Assembly (NCBI GenBank): GCA_030602785.1 | Contig: JAUVZB010000011.1 | Span: 1 to 44,678, forward strand | Direction of reading: 5' to 3' | From: Dehalococcoidia bacterium | Lineage (GTDB): Bacteria; Chloroflexota; Dehalococcoidia; GIF9; AB-539-J10 | DNA: 44,678 bases | In this document: in pieces, positions 26,721 to 34,743 of the stretch | How positions within the stretch are numbered: the stretch's first letter is position 1 | How the letters are laid out: every line of letters begins with the position of its first letter | Position numbers and translations under genes: made by a program | The notes under the pieces: model-generated | What the model saw: the letters and a program-made list of their open reading frames with translations, nothing else | Database searches by the model: none | What the model was told of the DNA's origin: nothing

Positions 26721-27401
26721 TCAATGACCTGCATCGCGATTCACGGCGAGCTCGTATATCTTGTCCACAACCTCCTCCTGACTCAAGCCATCGGTGTTGA
26801 TAGCGATGGCATCAGGGGCAGGCTTCAGAGGAGAGACTTTGCGCGTCGTGTCGTTGTGGTCTCTCTGCTTGAGCTCCGCAAGCACGGTAGTGTATTCGAT
26901 TTCCACACTGCGCTCGGCGAGCTCTTTGTGGCGCCGGCGCGCGCGCTCTTCCACCGAAGCTGTGAGGAATACCTTGAGGTCGGCCCATGGCAGCACGACT
27001 GTGCCGATGTCTCGTCCCGCCATCACCAGCTTCGTCTCTCCGGCCATCCTCCGTTGCTCGGCGACCATGCGCTCCCGTACAAGTGGAATCTTGGCGATGA
27101 GTGCCACGTTCCGCTCCACTGGCTGCGACATCATCAACTTCGAGACATCCTGTCCGTCAACGAGCACGGTCAAGCGGGCCCCGCTGCCCGGTATGAACTG
27201 GAAGGCGATATCATGCGCAAGCTGGACAAGGGCATTCGTCTCTGACGGCGACAGGCCCGCGTCAAGTGCCTTCCAGGTGAAGGTGCGGTATATGACGCCC
27301 GTGTCGAAGAACCGGAAGCCCAGCTTCTCTGCCAGCAACAGGCCGACGCTACTCTTCCCGACTGCTACTGGCCCGTCGATGGTAATCAGGCGCAGATTCA
27401 A
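26721..27401 (-). CDS. cmk: Cytidylate kinase
   Basis: A 226-residue CMP/dCMP kinase. The P-loop GPVAVGKSS is at the N-terminus, with FDTGVIYR and AGRDIGTVVLPWADLKVFLT further in. I place the start at TTG 27401 (reading NLRLITIDGP). A -10 box TATACT at 27418-27413 lies inside the longer frame that begins at 27428, so the longer form could not be made from that promoter. It is the first gene of cmk-plsC-ispH. Confidence 0.9.
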   Translation of the reverse strand: MNLRLITIDGPVAVGKSSVGLLLAEKLGFRFFDTGVIYRTFTWKALDAGLSPSETNALVQLAHDIAFQFIPGSGARLTVLVDGQDVSKLMMSQPVERNVALIAKIPLVRERMVAEQRRMAGETKLVMAGRDIGTVVLPWADLKVFLTASVEERARRRHKELAERSVEIEYTTVLAELKQRDHNDTTRKVSPLKPAPDAIAINTDGLSQEEVVDKIYELAVNRDAGH

Positions 27402-27412
27402 ACTGAGGATGT

Positions 27413-27418
27413 AGTATA
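27413..27418 (-). promoter_or_regulatory. -10 box (TATACT) for cmk-plsC-ispH
   Basis: TATACT on the minus strand, 11 bases before the TTG at 27401. No convincing -35 is visible. Confidence 0.45.
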
Positions 27419-27465
27419 CCAGACCCATCGCTCGGCAGGGAGCATCGTGTCACGTACAGGTGTGC

Positions 27466-27471
27466 TATAGT
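27466..27471 (+). promoter_or_regulatory. -10 box (TATAGT) for mdh-fumAB
   Basis: TATAGT about 47 bases before the mdh start. The leader holds a small hairpin (GCAGAC/GTCTGC, 27488-27502) and then GGGAGGA. Confidence 0.45.
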
Positions 27472-27518
27472 GGCCGAACGATAGTCGGCAGACTCCGTCT
27501 GCTATCCGGGAGGATTCG

Positions 27519-28448
27519 ATGCGTGCCAAAGTCTCTGTCATAGGGGCGGGAATGGTGGGGGGAACCAGCGCCCAGCGATTGGCGGAGCGCGGGTATTCTG
27601 ATGTCGTACTGCTTGACATAGTCGAGGGGCTCGCCCGTGGCAAGGCGCTGGACATACTTCAGTCCCTGCCGGTCGTCGGCTCAGACGCGGGAATAATCGG
27701 CACTGCGTCGTACGATGATGTCGCGGATTCGGACATCGTTGTTATCACCTCGGGCATTGCACGGAAGCCGGGAATGAGCCGCGAGGACCTCGTACTGACG
27801 AATATGAAGATAGTCGCCGGGGTCTGCGAGAACGTGGCCCGCGTGGCCCCTGAGAGCATCGTGGTTGTTGTCACCAACCCGCTGGATGCCATGGTGCAAC
27901 TCGCGCTAAGCGTGACCGGGTTCGAGCGCGGGCGGGTAATCGGCCAGTCGGGAATCCTCGACACTGCCAGGCTGAGGACCTTCATCGCCGAGGAACTCGG
28001 CGTGGCTGTCACGAGCGTCTCCGCGTATGTCCTCGGCGGGCACGGTAATACGATGCTTGCCCTGCCGAGGCTCTGCACGGTAGGAGGAGTCCCCCTGAGG
28101 GAGCTCTTGCCGCCAGAGCGGGTTGAGGCGCTGGTGCAACGGGCGGTCAACGGGGGAGCGGAGATTGTGGGTCTGTTGCAGACGGGAAGTGCATACTATG
28201 CGCCCTCGGCTGCAGCAGTCAGTATGGTGGATTCGATTGTGCTGGACAGGAAGAACATCTTGCCCTGCGCGGTGCAACTGAAGGGGGAGTACGGGATTGA
28301 TGATGTGGTTGTGGGAGTGCCCGTGAAGCTGGGTGCTGCCGGAGTGGAGCAAGTGCTTGAGCTTGCCCTGACGGATGACGAGATGGCAGCTCTCCGCCGT
28401 TCGGCAGATGCGGTGCGTGAGACGGTGACCCTGATGGGCCTCCGGTGA
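27519..28448 (+). CDS. mdh: Malate dehydrogenase
   Basis: A 309-residue LDH-like malate dehydrogenase, interconverting malate and oxaloacetate with NAD(H). The Rossmann start VIGAGMVGGT, the mobile loop IARKPGMSREDL carrying the malate-specifying Arg, GQSGILDTAR and the catalytic His in GGHGNTM are all visible. GGGAGGA precedes the ATG. It leads the run mdh-fumA-fumB. Confidence 0.95.
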   Translation: MRAKVSVIGAGMVGGTSAQRLAERGYSDVVLLDIVEGLARGKALDILQSLPVVGSDAGIIGTASYDDVADSDIVVITSGIARKPGMSREDLVLTNMKIVAGVCENVARVAPESIVVVVTNPLDAMVQLALSVTGFERGRVIGQSGILDTARLRTFIAEELGVAVTSVSAYVLGGHGNTMLALPRLCTVGGVPLRELLPPERVEALVQRAVNGGAEIVGLLQTGSAYYAPSAAAVSMVDSIVLDRKNILPCAVQLKGEYGIDDVVVGVPVKLGAAGVEQVLELALTDDEMAALRRSADAVRETVTLMGLR

Positions 28449-28494
28449 AGCCCCTCAGGTCCGGCCCGATACTTTCTGCCGCGAGGAAAAGGCA

Positions 28495-29343
28495 ATGGTG
28501 CGGGATGTAGATGTTGCTGAACTGACACGCGTTGTGTCCGAGCTCTTCCAAGAAGCCTGCCACAGGCTGCCGAAGGACGTTACTGAGGCTCTGGTACGTG
28601 CGCGGGCGAGCGAGGAGTCCCCGACCTCTCGCGATATCCTCGACAGGCTGCTTGAGAACGCCGAGCTGGCCCCGAGGGAGCAGATACCACTCTGCCAGGA
28701 CACAGGGCTTGCGGTTGTCTGGGTTGAACTGGGACAGGATGTGCATCTCGTTGGTGGCGACCTCTACGAGGCCGTGAACGAGGGTGTGCGTCGTGGCTAT
28801 GCGGAGGGCTATCTGCGAAAGTCGGTCGTCCGCCGACCGTTCACCGCACGAGAGAACACAGGGGACAACACCCCCGCAGATGTGTGGGTCGAGATTGCTC
28901 CCGGCGACCGGGTGAAGGTCTCGGTGCTTCCAAAGGGCGGAGGCTCAGAGAACATGAGCAGGCTCACAGTGCTGACGCCGGCCATGGGTAGGCAGGGCAT
29001 CATCGACTACGTCACAAAGGTCGTGGATGAGGCCGGCGGCAATCCATGTCCCCCACTCGTGGTGGGTGTTGGCATCGGTGGGACAACAGAGAAGACAATG
29101 ATGCTGGCCAAGAAGTCCCTGCTGCGGCCGGTCGGTGAGCCAAGCAGTGATGCTGAGAATGCGGCGCTGGAGCGGGACTTGCTGGAAAGCATCAACGGAC
29201 TGGGCGTCGGAGCGCTCGGCTACGGGGGCACCGTCACAGCACTTGCAGTGCACGTTGAGTCCTTCCCCTGCCACATCGCGAGCCTTCCTGTCGCGGTGAA
29301 CCTGCAGTGTCACAGCGCCCGCCGGGGACAGGCCGAGATATGA
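28495..29343 (+). CDS. fumA: Class I fumarate hydratase, alpha subunit
   Basis: A 282-residue N-terminal-domain subunit of the two-subunit, oxygen-sensitive 4Fe-4S fumarase. Candidate cluster cysteines are in LCQDTG (Cys67), NPCPP and [13 protein letters not shown] is also conserved. Length fits the split form, as distinct from the single-chain E. coli FumA. GAGGAAAAGG lies before the ATG. The stop overlaps fumB (ATGA), implying coupled translation. The related L-tartrate dehydratase has similar sequence, but mdh next door favours fumarase. Confidence 0.92.
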   Translation: MVRDVDVAELTRVVSELFQEACHRLPKDVTEALVRARASEESPTSRDILDRLLENAELAPREQIPLCQDTGLAVVWVELGQDVHLVGGDLYEAVNEGVRRGYAEGYLRKSVVRRPFTARENTGDNTPADVWVEIAPGDRVKVSVLPKGGGSENMSRLTVLTPAMGRQGIIDYVTKVVDEAGGNPCPPLVVGVGIGGTTEKTMMLAKKSLLRPVGEPSSDAENAALERDLLESINGLGVGALGYGGTVTALAVHVESFPCHIASLPVAVNLQCHSARRGQAEI

Positions 29344-29924
29344 GGAGCGACGCTTTGCAAGAAAGCAGGAGAATAGCGCTTCCCTTCACGGATGAAGTCG
29401 TGAGCCAGCTTCGGGCGGGTGACCGCCTTCTGCTGTCGGGGGTCCTGTACGTGGCCCGGGACGCCGCCCACAAACGCATGGTCGAGGCGCTGGACCGCGG
29501 GGAACCGTTGCCGTTCGACGTGAGAGGAGCCACGATTTACTTCATGGGTCCGTCTCCGGCGAGGCCCGGAAGGCCGATGGGAGCGGGAGGCCCAACCACT
29601 GCAAGCAGGATGGATCCCTACTCTCCCCGGCTCATCGAGTTGGGGTTGAAGGCGATGATTGGCAAGGGCTCCCGGTCTCGTACTGTGAGGGACGCGATGG
29701 TGCAGCACGGCGCCGTGTTCCTTGGTGGTGTGGGAGGGGCTGGCGCGCTCCTCTCGATGGCAGTCAAGAGCGCGGAGGTCATTGCCTACGATGACCTTGG
29801 CCCTGAGGCGTTGCGCCGCCTCGTTGTGGAGGACCTGCCGGTTACCGTTGTGGACGATTCTACTGGCAGAGACCTCTATGAGGAAGGGCGCGCGCGGTAT
29901 CGCAGGAGCGGCAACGCCGCCTGA
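29340..29924 (+). CDS. fumB: Class I fumarate hydratase, beta subunit
   Basis: A 194-residue C-terminal-domain subunit that completes the fumarase with the alpha subunit. Typical blocks are SGVLYVARDAAHKRM, GPSPARPGRPMGAGGPTT, MIGKGSR and FLGGVGGAGALLS. ATG 29340 overlaps the fumA stop. Its stop lies only two bases from the convergent sucD stop, with no terminator between. Confidence 0.93.
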   Translation: MRSDALQESRRIALPFTDEVVSQLRAGDRLLLSGVLYVARDAAHKRMVEALDRGEPLPFDVRGATIYFMGPSPARPGRPMGAGGPTTASRMDPYSPRLIELGLKAMIGKGSRSRTVRDAMVQHGAVFLGGVGGAGALLSMAVKSAEVIAYDDLGPEALRRLVVEDLPVTVVDDSTGRDLYEEGRARYRRSGNAA

Positions 29925-29926
29925 GA

Positions 29927-30814
29927 CTACAGCAGCCCGTGTTCGGCGAGCACGCGCCGGGTCGTGGCGCCAATCTCCGCGGGACTATCCACGACAACAG
30001 CTCCGGCTGCACTGAGAGCCACCTTCTTCTGCGCGGCCGTGCCTGACGCTCCTGAGACGATTGCCCCGGCATGGCCCATGCGCCGCCCCGGCGGGGCGCT
30101 GGCGCCGGCAACGAAGGCAACGACTGGCTTGCTCATCCCACCCCGGATGTACTCTGCGGCCTCCTGCTCGAGCGCCCCACCTATCTCCCCGACGAGCACA
30201 ACTGCGTGCGTAGACGGGTCGCCTTCGAACAGCCGCAGGGCCTGAACGAAGTCCGTTCCGGGCAGTGGGTCGCCACCAATGCCGAGGCAGGTGGACTGCC
30301 CGAGGCCCTGAGCGGTGAGTTGCCCGACAACCTCGTACGTGAGAGTTCCGCTTCGAGACACGACGCCCACGTTGCCCGGTGTGTGGATGTGGCCGGGCAT
30401 GATTCCCACTTTGCAGTGCGCCGGCGGCGATATCAGCCCCGGGCAGTTGGGGCCGACGACCGCGATGTCTCTCCCCTCCAGGTAGCGGTGCCACATGACC
30501 TCGTCGAGTGTCGGTATGAGTTCCGTGATACAGACGACGAGCGAGATGCTGGCATCGGCAGCCTCCATGATTGCGTCTGACGCATACCTGGCAGGGACGA
30601 AAACGAGGCTTGTGTTGGCTCCTGTGTTTCTCCGGGCCTCCTCAACGCTGTCGAATACGGGAATGAGGCCCTGCCAGGTCATGCCGCCCTTGCCGGGGGT
30701 CACTCCTGCGACGACCTGCGTGCCATACTCGATGCAGCGCTGCGTGTGGAAAGTGGCTTCGTTGCCCGTGATTCCCTGGACGAGTACCCTCGTCCGTTCA
30801 TCTACGAGAATCAT
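29927..30814 (-). CDS. sucD: Succinate--CoA ligase, alpha subunit
   Basis: A 295-residue subunit carrying the CoA-binding domain and the phosphorylated histidine ([12 protein letters not shown]). [13 protein letters not shown] at the start and [10 protein letters not shown] are conserved. It interconverts succinyl-CoA and succinate with nucleotide. The start overlaps the sucC stop by four bases. It converges on fumAB. Confidence 0.93.
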   Translation of the reverse strand: MILVDERTRVLVQGITGNEATFHTQRCIEYGTQVVAGVTPGKGGMTWQGLIPVFDSVEEARRNTGANTSLVFVPARYASDAIMEAADASISLVVCITELIPTLDEVMWHRYLEGRDIAVVGPNCPGLISPPAHCKVGIMPGHIHTPGNVGVVSRSGTLTYEVVGQLTAQGLGQSTCLGIGGDPLPGTDFVQALRLFEGDPSTHAVVLVGEIGGALEQEAAEYIRGGMSKPVVAFVAGASAPPGRRMGHAGAIVSGASGTAAQKKVALSAAGAVVVDSPAEIGATTRRVLAEHGLL

Positions 30815-32001
30815 CTTCCTGCATCCTTTCGGGTCTGCTCCGGGGCCGTTGCCGCGGCGACAGCCAAGCGGGCCGCGGCCCCGAGCTCCGGCTCGAGCAG
30901 CACGCTCATCGGGCTTTTCGCAAGAAGACGGGTGGCCTCCTCGGCATTCGTGCCTCGCATCCGGACTACGAACGGCACCGCCGGCTTACGCTCGGAGTAG
31001 ACTCGCAACAGGGCACGGGCCACCACGTCGCAGCGCAGGATGCCACCGAAGATGTTCACCCACGCAACCCGAACGTCCGGATCGTCAAGGAGAAGATTGA
31101 ACGCGTCTGCGATTCGATTCTCGTCGCCTGTGCCGCCGAGGTCAAGGAAGTTCGCAGGCCTGCCTCCCAGGAGTCCCACAATATCCATCGTGGCCATCGC
31201 GAGGCCGGCTCCGTTCACGAGACAACCGATGGAGCCGTCCATCTTGACGTAGCTGACTCCCGTGCGTTCCGCTTCCCGTTCCAGAGGGTCGAGTTGGGAG
31301 TCATCCCGCAGTGCAGACAGTTCCTGTTGCCGGAACAGGGCGTTGTCGTCCAGCGCGACCTTGGCATCGAGAGCCAGCAGCTCGCCCCCCGCAGTCACCG
31401 CGAGAGGGTTGATTTCCACGAGACTGCAGTCCTTCTCTACGAAGAGTCTGTAGAGGGCGCTCATGAGCTGCGCTGCCCTGCCGGCAAGTGCCCCTTTGAG
31501 TCCCATCTGTCGCGCAAGGCCACGGGCCTGGTAGGCCAGTAGTCCCGTGACAGGGTCGATTGCAGTCGAGGCCAACTCCTCAGGACTCCGGTCTGCAAGC
31601 TCCTCGATCTCCGTGCCGCCGTGCGCGCTCACCACGAACACGGGGCGTCTGCGTGATGGGTCTACGAGGAGTCCCAGGTAGAACTCGCGCTCGGGAGCGA
31701 TGCTTTGTTCGATCAGGACTGCGTGCACGGGCAGGCCATTGGCCCCGGTTTGGGCCGTCGTGAGCCTGGAGCCCAGGAGTCTGCCGGCTGCCTGCTCTGC
31801 CGCCACGGCATCGTGCGCAGTGAGTATCCCTCCGGCCTTGCCTCGCCCTCCCGCGTGGACCTGGGCCTTGACAACTACGGGTCCCCCGATTGCTGCGGCG
31901 CGCGTTCGCGCCTCCTGCGGATTCCTTGCGACGCCACCCTGTGGCACCGGCACCCCGTAGTCCGAAAGGAGCTTCTTGGCCTGGTACTCGTGCAGTTTCA
32001 T
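30811..32001 (-). CDS. sucC: Succinate--CoA ligase, beta subunit
   Basis: A 396-residue ATP-grasp subunit: [12 protein letters not shown] start, [14 protein letters not shown] nucleotide loop, EINPLAV metal site, [11 protein letters not shown] and [10 protein letters not shown]. The usual GGGA/GGTA segment reads GGTGDENR, slightly divergent. Malate--CoA ligase is a related alternative, but the sucD partner and length favour succinate. A hairpin sits in its short leader. Confidence 0.92.
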   Translation of the reverse strand: MKLHEYQAKKLLSDYGVPVPQGGVARNPQEARTRAAAIGGPVVVKAQVHAGGRGKAGGILTAHDAVAAEQAAGRLLGSRLTTAQTGANGLPVHAVLIEQSIAPEREFYLGLLVDPSRRRPVFVVSAHGGTEIEELADRSPEELASTAIDPVTGLLAYQARGLARQMGLKGALAGRAAQLMSALYRLFVEKDCSLVEINPLAVTAGGELLALDAKVALDDNALFRQQELSALRDDSQLDPLEREAERTGVSYVKMDGSIGCLVNGAGLAMATMDIVGLLGGRPANFLDLGGTGDENRIADAFNLLLDDPDVRVAWVNIFGGILRCDVVARALLRVYSERKPAVPFVVRMRGTNAEEATRLLAKSPMSVLLEPELGAAARLAVAAATAPEQTRKDAGR

Positions 32002-32010
32002 TCTGCCTGC

Positions 32011-32028
32011 CCCGCCGAACTCGGCGGG
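32011..32028 (-). promoter_or_regulatory. Hairpin in the sucC leader
   Basis: CCCGCCGA/TCGGCGGG inverted repeat with only two bases between, ten bases before the sucC start. It could limit ribosome access. The rest of 32029-32258 is comparatively AT-rich; I see no gene in it. Confidence 0.35.
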
Positions 32029-32258
32029 CGTCTTACGTATGTGCGAGAGGGAGCGTTGGCTGACAGCGAGTTGTCGAAGAAGCTGGAACTGCGATCAGGG
32101 AACAGCACTCACACACACTCATCACATAATGTTTGCGGATAGGACAAGCTACGAAGGGCGATTTGGGGAGGTCTTGATTCCCCTTCTGCCCGCTGTCACG
32201 TGACCCGAAGGGCCAGGTTGCGAAGCACCACAGAGTTCCAAACCCTCTGTTCAGATGC

Positions 32259-32747
32259 CTAGCTACCCATGGTTTCCGTGAATCTGACCCCATTCTTCAG
32301 CCCTGCTGCAAACTCCCTTGCATCATCCAGATCTCTTTCATCAGGATGGCCCCTGTTCTTGCCACCAACAAGCCTTAGCGGTCCACTCGTGTCAAAACCC
32401 AGACAGGAGAACTCTCCCACAATCTCAAACCCTTTTTCAAGCAAGCTGTTTCTAGCAACTTTGTGATAGTTCTCCAGTGGCACAAGTCGGATGAGATTTC
32501 CTCTTGTTGAGTAGATGAAGGCTCCTACGTTTGTGTTGGGCAGCCTGTCAATGAGATTCAGTAGACTCTTGTGGTGCTTCCATCCGTAGATTCCAGAGCC
32601 GAAACCGATGAGGTCATATTCTTCAAGGTTGCCAATGCCTACATTCACAGCTTCCACTATGTCTGCATCTAGAACAGCAGCGATTGTTCTTGCGATCTTC
32701 TCGGTATTGCCATGATGTATGGACGCGTAGATGATGAGTGTCTTCAC
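32259..32747 (-). CDS. Flavodoxin-family protein
   Basis: A 162-residue flavodoxin-fold protein: the FMN phosphate loop ASIHHGNTEKIA follows the first strand MKTLIIY, and GFGSGIYGWKHHKSL holds a second loop. It could be an electron carrier or a small NAD(P)H-independent flavoprotein. The start is GTG at 32747. Base composition is visibly lower in GC than neighbouring genes, suggesting recent acquisition. It lies between tRNA-Ser and sucC, alone in its orientation group. Confidence 0.85.
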   Translation of the reverse strand: MKTLIIYASIHHGNTEKIARTIAAVLDADIVEAVNVGIGNLEEYDLIGFGSGIYGWKHHKSLLNLIDRLPNTNVGAFIYSTRGNLIRLVPLENYHKVARNSLLEKGFEIVGEFSCLGFDTSGPLRLVGGKNRGHPDERDLDDAREFAAGLKNGVRFTETMGS

Positions 32748-32835
32748 AGCAACCCCGCCTGTGGTACTGATGTGGCTATTGAGTGCCTTTCCTCTTCCGG
32801 GTCGGGGCCGGAGTTACAGATAGCTCGTTACTATG

Positions 32836-32920
32836 CGGAGGGGGTGGGATTCGAACCCACGTTCGCTTGCGCGAAAACGGTTTTCAAGACCGTCACCATC
32901 GGCCTCTCGGTCACCCCTCC
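32836..32920 (-). tRNA. tRNA-Ser (anticodon TGA)
   Basis: An 85-base class II tRNA on the minus strand. Acceptor stem GGAGGGG/CCCCTCC, discriminator G, anticodon stem ACGGT/ACCGT with loop CTTGAAA, long variable arm TTCGC GCAA GCGAA, and T arm GTGGG TTCGAAT CCCAC. CCA is not encoded. Confidence 0.96.
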
Positions 32921-32983
32921 AGGGCGGCCAAAGTATAGCATCAGTCGTGGAGCCAATCGTGTCCTGCCTTCAGCCATAGTGTG

Positions 32984-33012
32984 TTGACACGCCCGATGGA
33001 CGGGCCTAGAAT
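32984..33012 (+). promoter_or_regulatory. Strong promoter upstream of the amino-acid dehydrogenase
   Basis: TTGACA (32984-32989), exactly 17 bases, TAGAAT (33007-33012). The predicted start is 33019, at the first G of GGGATGT. Confidence 0.8.
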
Positions 33013-33018
33013 GCCGCC

Positions 33019-33181
33019 GGGATGTCGGGTGGGTCTGTGGTGCTGCTGCCATGGCGCCCCGAGGGGGGTATCCTCCGGGCGACGCATCTCCTCATTCATT
33101 TATCAGACACACACATCCCAGTGCGTGGGGCCGCGAACGGAACGCCCAGGGGGCCGGGTTCAACCCGGCCCCCTTTTCTTT
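33019..33181 (+). ncRNA. Structured leader or small RNA ending in an intrinsic terminator
   Basis: From the predicted start the RNA can fold with GGGATGT (33019-33025) pairing to ACATCCC (33113-33119) and GTCTG (33033-33037) to CAGAC (33104-33108). Inside them is a stable hairpin CGCCC-GAGG/CCTC-GGGCG (about 33054-33080). The domain is followed by a perfect terminator at 33149-33181. This is either a roughly 160-nt small RNA or an attenuating leader of the dehydrogenase gene, which starts about 100 bases beyond the terminator. I recognise no known class: it lacks the SRP, tmRNA, TPP, SAM and T-box consensus elements. It is not coding in a convincing frame. Confidence 0.6.
33149..33181 (+). 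terminator. Intrinsic terminator within the dehydrogenase leader
   Basis: An 11-bp perfect stem (33149-33159 with 33163-33173), loop TCA, then TTTTCTTT. It is the clearest terminator in the window. Confidence 0.88.
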
Positions 33182-33213
33182 GTGGGAGGAAGAGCGACTC
33201 GTTGGTGACATGC

Positions 33214-33242
33214 ACGGAGCCGCGGTTAGGCCGCGGCTCCGT
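33214..33242 (+). promoter_or_regulatory. 12-bp perfect hairpin before the dehydrogenase start
   Basis: ACGGAGCCGCGG pairs with CCGCGGCTCCGT around loop TTAGG. No T-tract follows, and it lies 27 bases before AAAGGAGG. It could stabilise the mRNA 5' end or take part in leader control. Confidence 0.55.
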
Positions 33243-33282
33243 CATTGCAACTGCAGGAAGTGATAGAGAAAGGAGGCTACAC

Positions 33283-34407
33283 GTGGGCGCTGAAGAAGAG
33301 ATCTTTGGCTATGCGGACGACCTGGGGCCGGAGAAGGTAATCCATTTCTACGATCCGAGACTGCAACTGAAGGGGATTCTCGTGGTGGACAACACCGCAC
33401 TTGGTCCTGCTATCGGAGGAATCCGCATGGCGCCGGATGTGACCACGCGTGAGATATTCCGGCTGGCGCGCTCCATGACGCTCAAGAACTCGGCTGCCGG
33501 CATATCTTATGGTGGCGGGAAGGCCGGCATCCGCGGGAATCCCGACATATCCAACAAGGATGAGGTGATAAGGGCGTTTGCACGGTTCCTACGGGTTCAT
33601 ACCGACTACATCCCGGGTCCTGACATGGGCACGGACGAGCATTGCATGGCGATAATCCAGGACGAGATTGGCCGGGCTATTGGCCTGCACAAGGAACTCG
33701 GCGGCATTCCTCTGGATGAGATTGGTGTGACAGGCTACGGCGCCGTTGAGGCAGCGGAAGTGGCTGCAGATTTCATCGGGATGAGCCTGAAGGGCGCCAC
33801 CGTTGCCATAGAGGGATTCGGAGCAGTTGGCCAGGCATGCTTCCGGTCACTGGTGACGAAGGGCGCGAAGGTGGTGGCGGTCTCGGACATTGACGGCGCC
33901 CTCTTCGACCCCGATGGACTTGAGTTCGACGCCATTGTGCAGTACGACCAGTCCACGAAGAAGGTGAGCAAGCTATGGAACCGGGGGTATGACCGGGGCC
34001 GGCGGATTTCTGATGAGGAGCTGTTCGCACTCGATGTCGACATCCTCGTACCCGGAGCACGACCGGACGTCATCACGATGAAGAACGTGGGGGACGTGAA
34101 GGCGCGGCTGGTGATTGAGGCGGCGAACATTCCTGCGACTCTTGAAGCCGAGAGGTGCCTGGGAGACAAGGGAGTGCTGGTCATTCCCGACTTCATCGCG
34201 AATGGTGGAGGCGTCATTGCCGGCTCCGTTGAGCTTCGCAGGGGCACCATCGAGGAGAGCTTCGAGACTATCAGGAAACAGATAAGCTGCAACGTCAGCG
34301 AGATACTCGCATTGAGCAAGGCCGAGGGGCTGTATCCCCGGGAGGCAGCCGAGCAGGTCGCACGGCGGCGGGTCATTGTGGCGATGAAGGACAAAGGGAG
34401 GCTGTAG
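33283..34407 (+). CDS. Glu/Leu/Phe/Val dehydrogenase family enzyme
   Basis: A 374-residue NAD(P)-dependent amino-acid dehydrogenase that deaminates an amino acid to a 2-oxo acid and ammonia. The catalytic-lysine motif is SYGGGKAGI, followed by PGPDMGTDE. The Rossmann domain starts at VTGYGAVEAAEVAADF and GATVAIEGFGAVG. FIANGGGVIAGSVE near the end is conserved. It is shorter than typical hexameric glutamate dehydrogenase (about 420) and close in length to leucine dehydrogenases, so the substrate is open. The start is GTG 33283 with AAAGGAGG six bases upstream; longer frames reach back through the terminator and are not real. A transporter gene follows. Confidence 0.9.
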   Translation: MGAEEEIFGYADDLGPEKVIHFYDPRLQLKGILVVDNTALGPAIGGIRMAPDVTTREIFRLARSMTLKNSAAGISYGGGKAGIRGNPDISNKDEVIRAFARFLRVHTDYIPGPDMGTDEHCMAIIQDEIGRAIGLHKELGGIPLDEIGVTGYGAVEAAEVAADFIGMSLKGATVAIEGFGAVGQACFRSLVTKGAKVVAVSDIDGALFDPDGLEFDAIVQYDQSTKKVSKLWNRGYDRGRRISDEELFALDVDILVPGARPDVITMKNVGDVKARLVIEAANIPATLEAERCLGDKGVLVIPDFIANGGGVIAGSVELRRGTIEESFETIRKQISCNVSEILALSKAEGLYPREAAEQVARRRVIVAMKDKGRL

Positions 34408-34443
34408 AAGTCCGACGGAAGGCCTTTTCCGAAGCCACAGGTA

Positions 34444-34473
34444 TTGACAATACGAACTGCTGCGCGGAATAAT
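34444..34473 (+). promoter_or_regulatory. Promoter of the NSS transporter
   Basis: TTGACA (34444-34449), an 18-base spacer and AATAAT (34468-34473). The predicted start is near 34480. Confidence 0.7.
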
Positions 34474-34479
34474 AGCTGC

Positions 34480-34743
34480 CGTACGTAGGTACTGGATGGC
34501 ACGTCCTGCCCGGAGGGCAGGAAGGGGGGTGTTGTGAACGGGGGTTGCTGTAGGGATTTGTCGAGCGCGTCCGCCGGATGGGGACGAGCCTTTGGTGGGT
34601 ATCGCGATGCGGCTGCCTGGTAGGCAGCCGTTCTTATGTCGGACGGCGTGCGAAGTGCCCTGTAGCTGTCCTCCTGCGTGGGGACAGAAAGGTCGAGCTG
34701 CAGGGCAAGACTGAAGCTACTAAGACTGATAGGAGGTGATCAA
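34480..34743 (+). promoter_or_regulatory. Long structured 5' leader of the NSS transporter
   Basis: About 264 bases without a credible gene, but with three strong hairpins: CCTGCCC/GGGCAGG (34505-34521); CGGCTGCCT/AGGCAGCCG (34610-34630); and GCCCTGTAGCT/AGCTGCAGGGC (34657-34667 with 34696-34706, one G-U pair). CGTCCG (34568-34573) can pair with CGGACG (34640-34645) to enclose the second. The ribosome binding site AGGAGGTGAT follows the last hairpin. I recognise no known riboswitch class. Confidence 0.55.
34610..34630 (+). terminator. Terminator-like hairpin in the NSS leader
   Basis: A 9-bp perfect stem with loop GGT, followed by TTCTTATGTC. The T-tract is imperfect, as expected for a conditional attenuator. 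Confidence 0.5.

Noticed and set aside
32836-32920. Attachment-site duplication of the tRNA-Ser 3' end
   Set aside because: No second copy of the tRNA 3' sequence was seen between the tRNA and sucC.
33019-33181. Signal recognition particle RNA, tmRNA or 6S RNA as identity of the structured leader
   Set aside because: The SRP GGAAG...AGCA loop and tmRNA tRNA-like ends are missing, and the closed domain is shorter than typical 6S RNA. Left unclassified.
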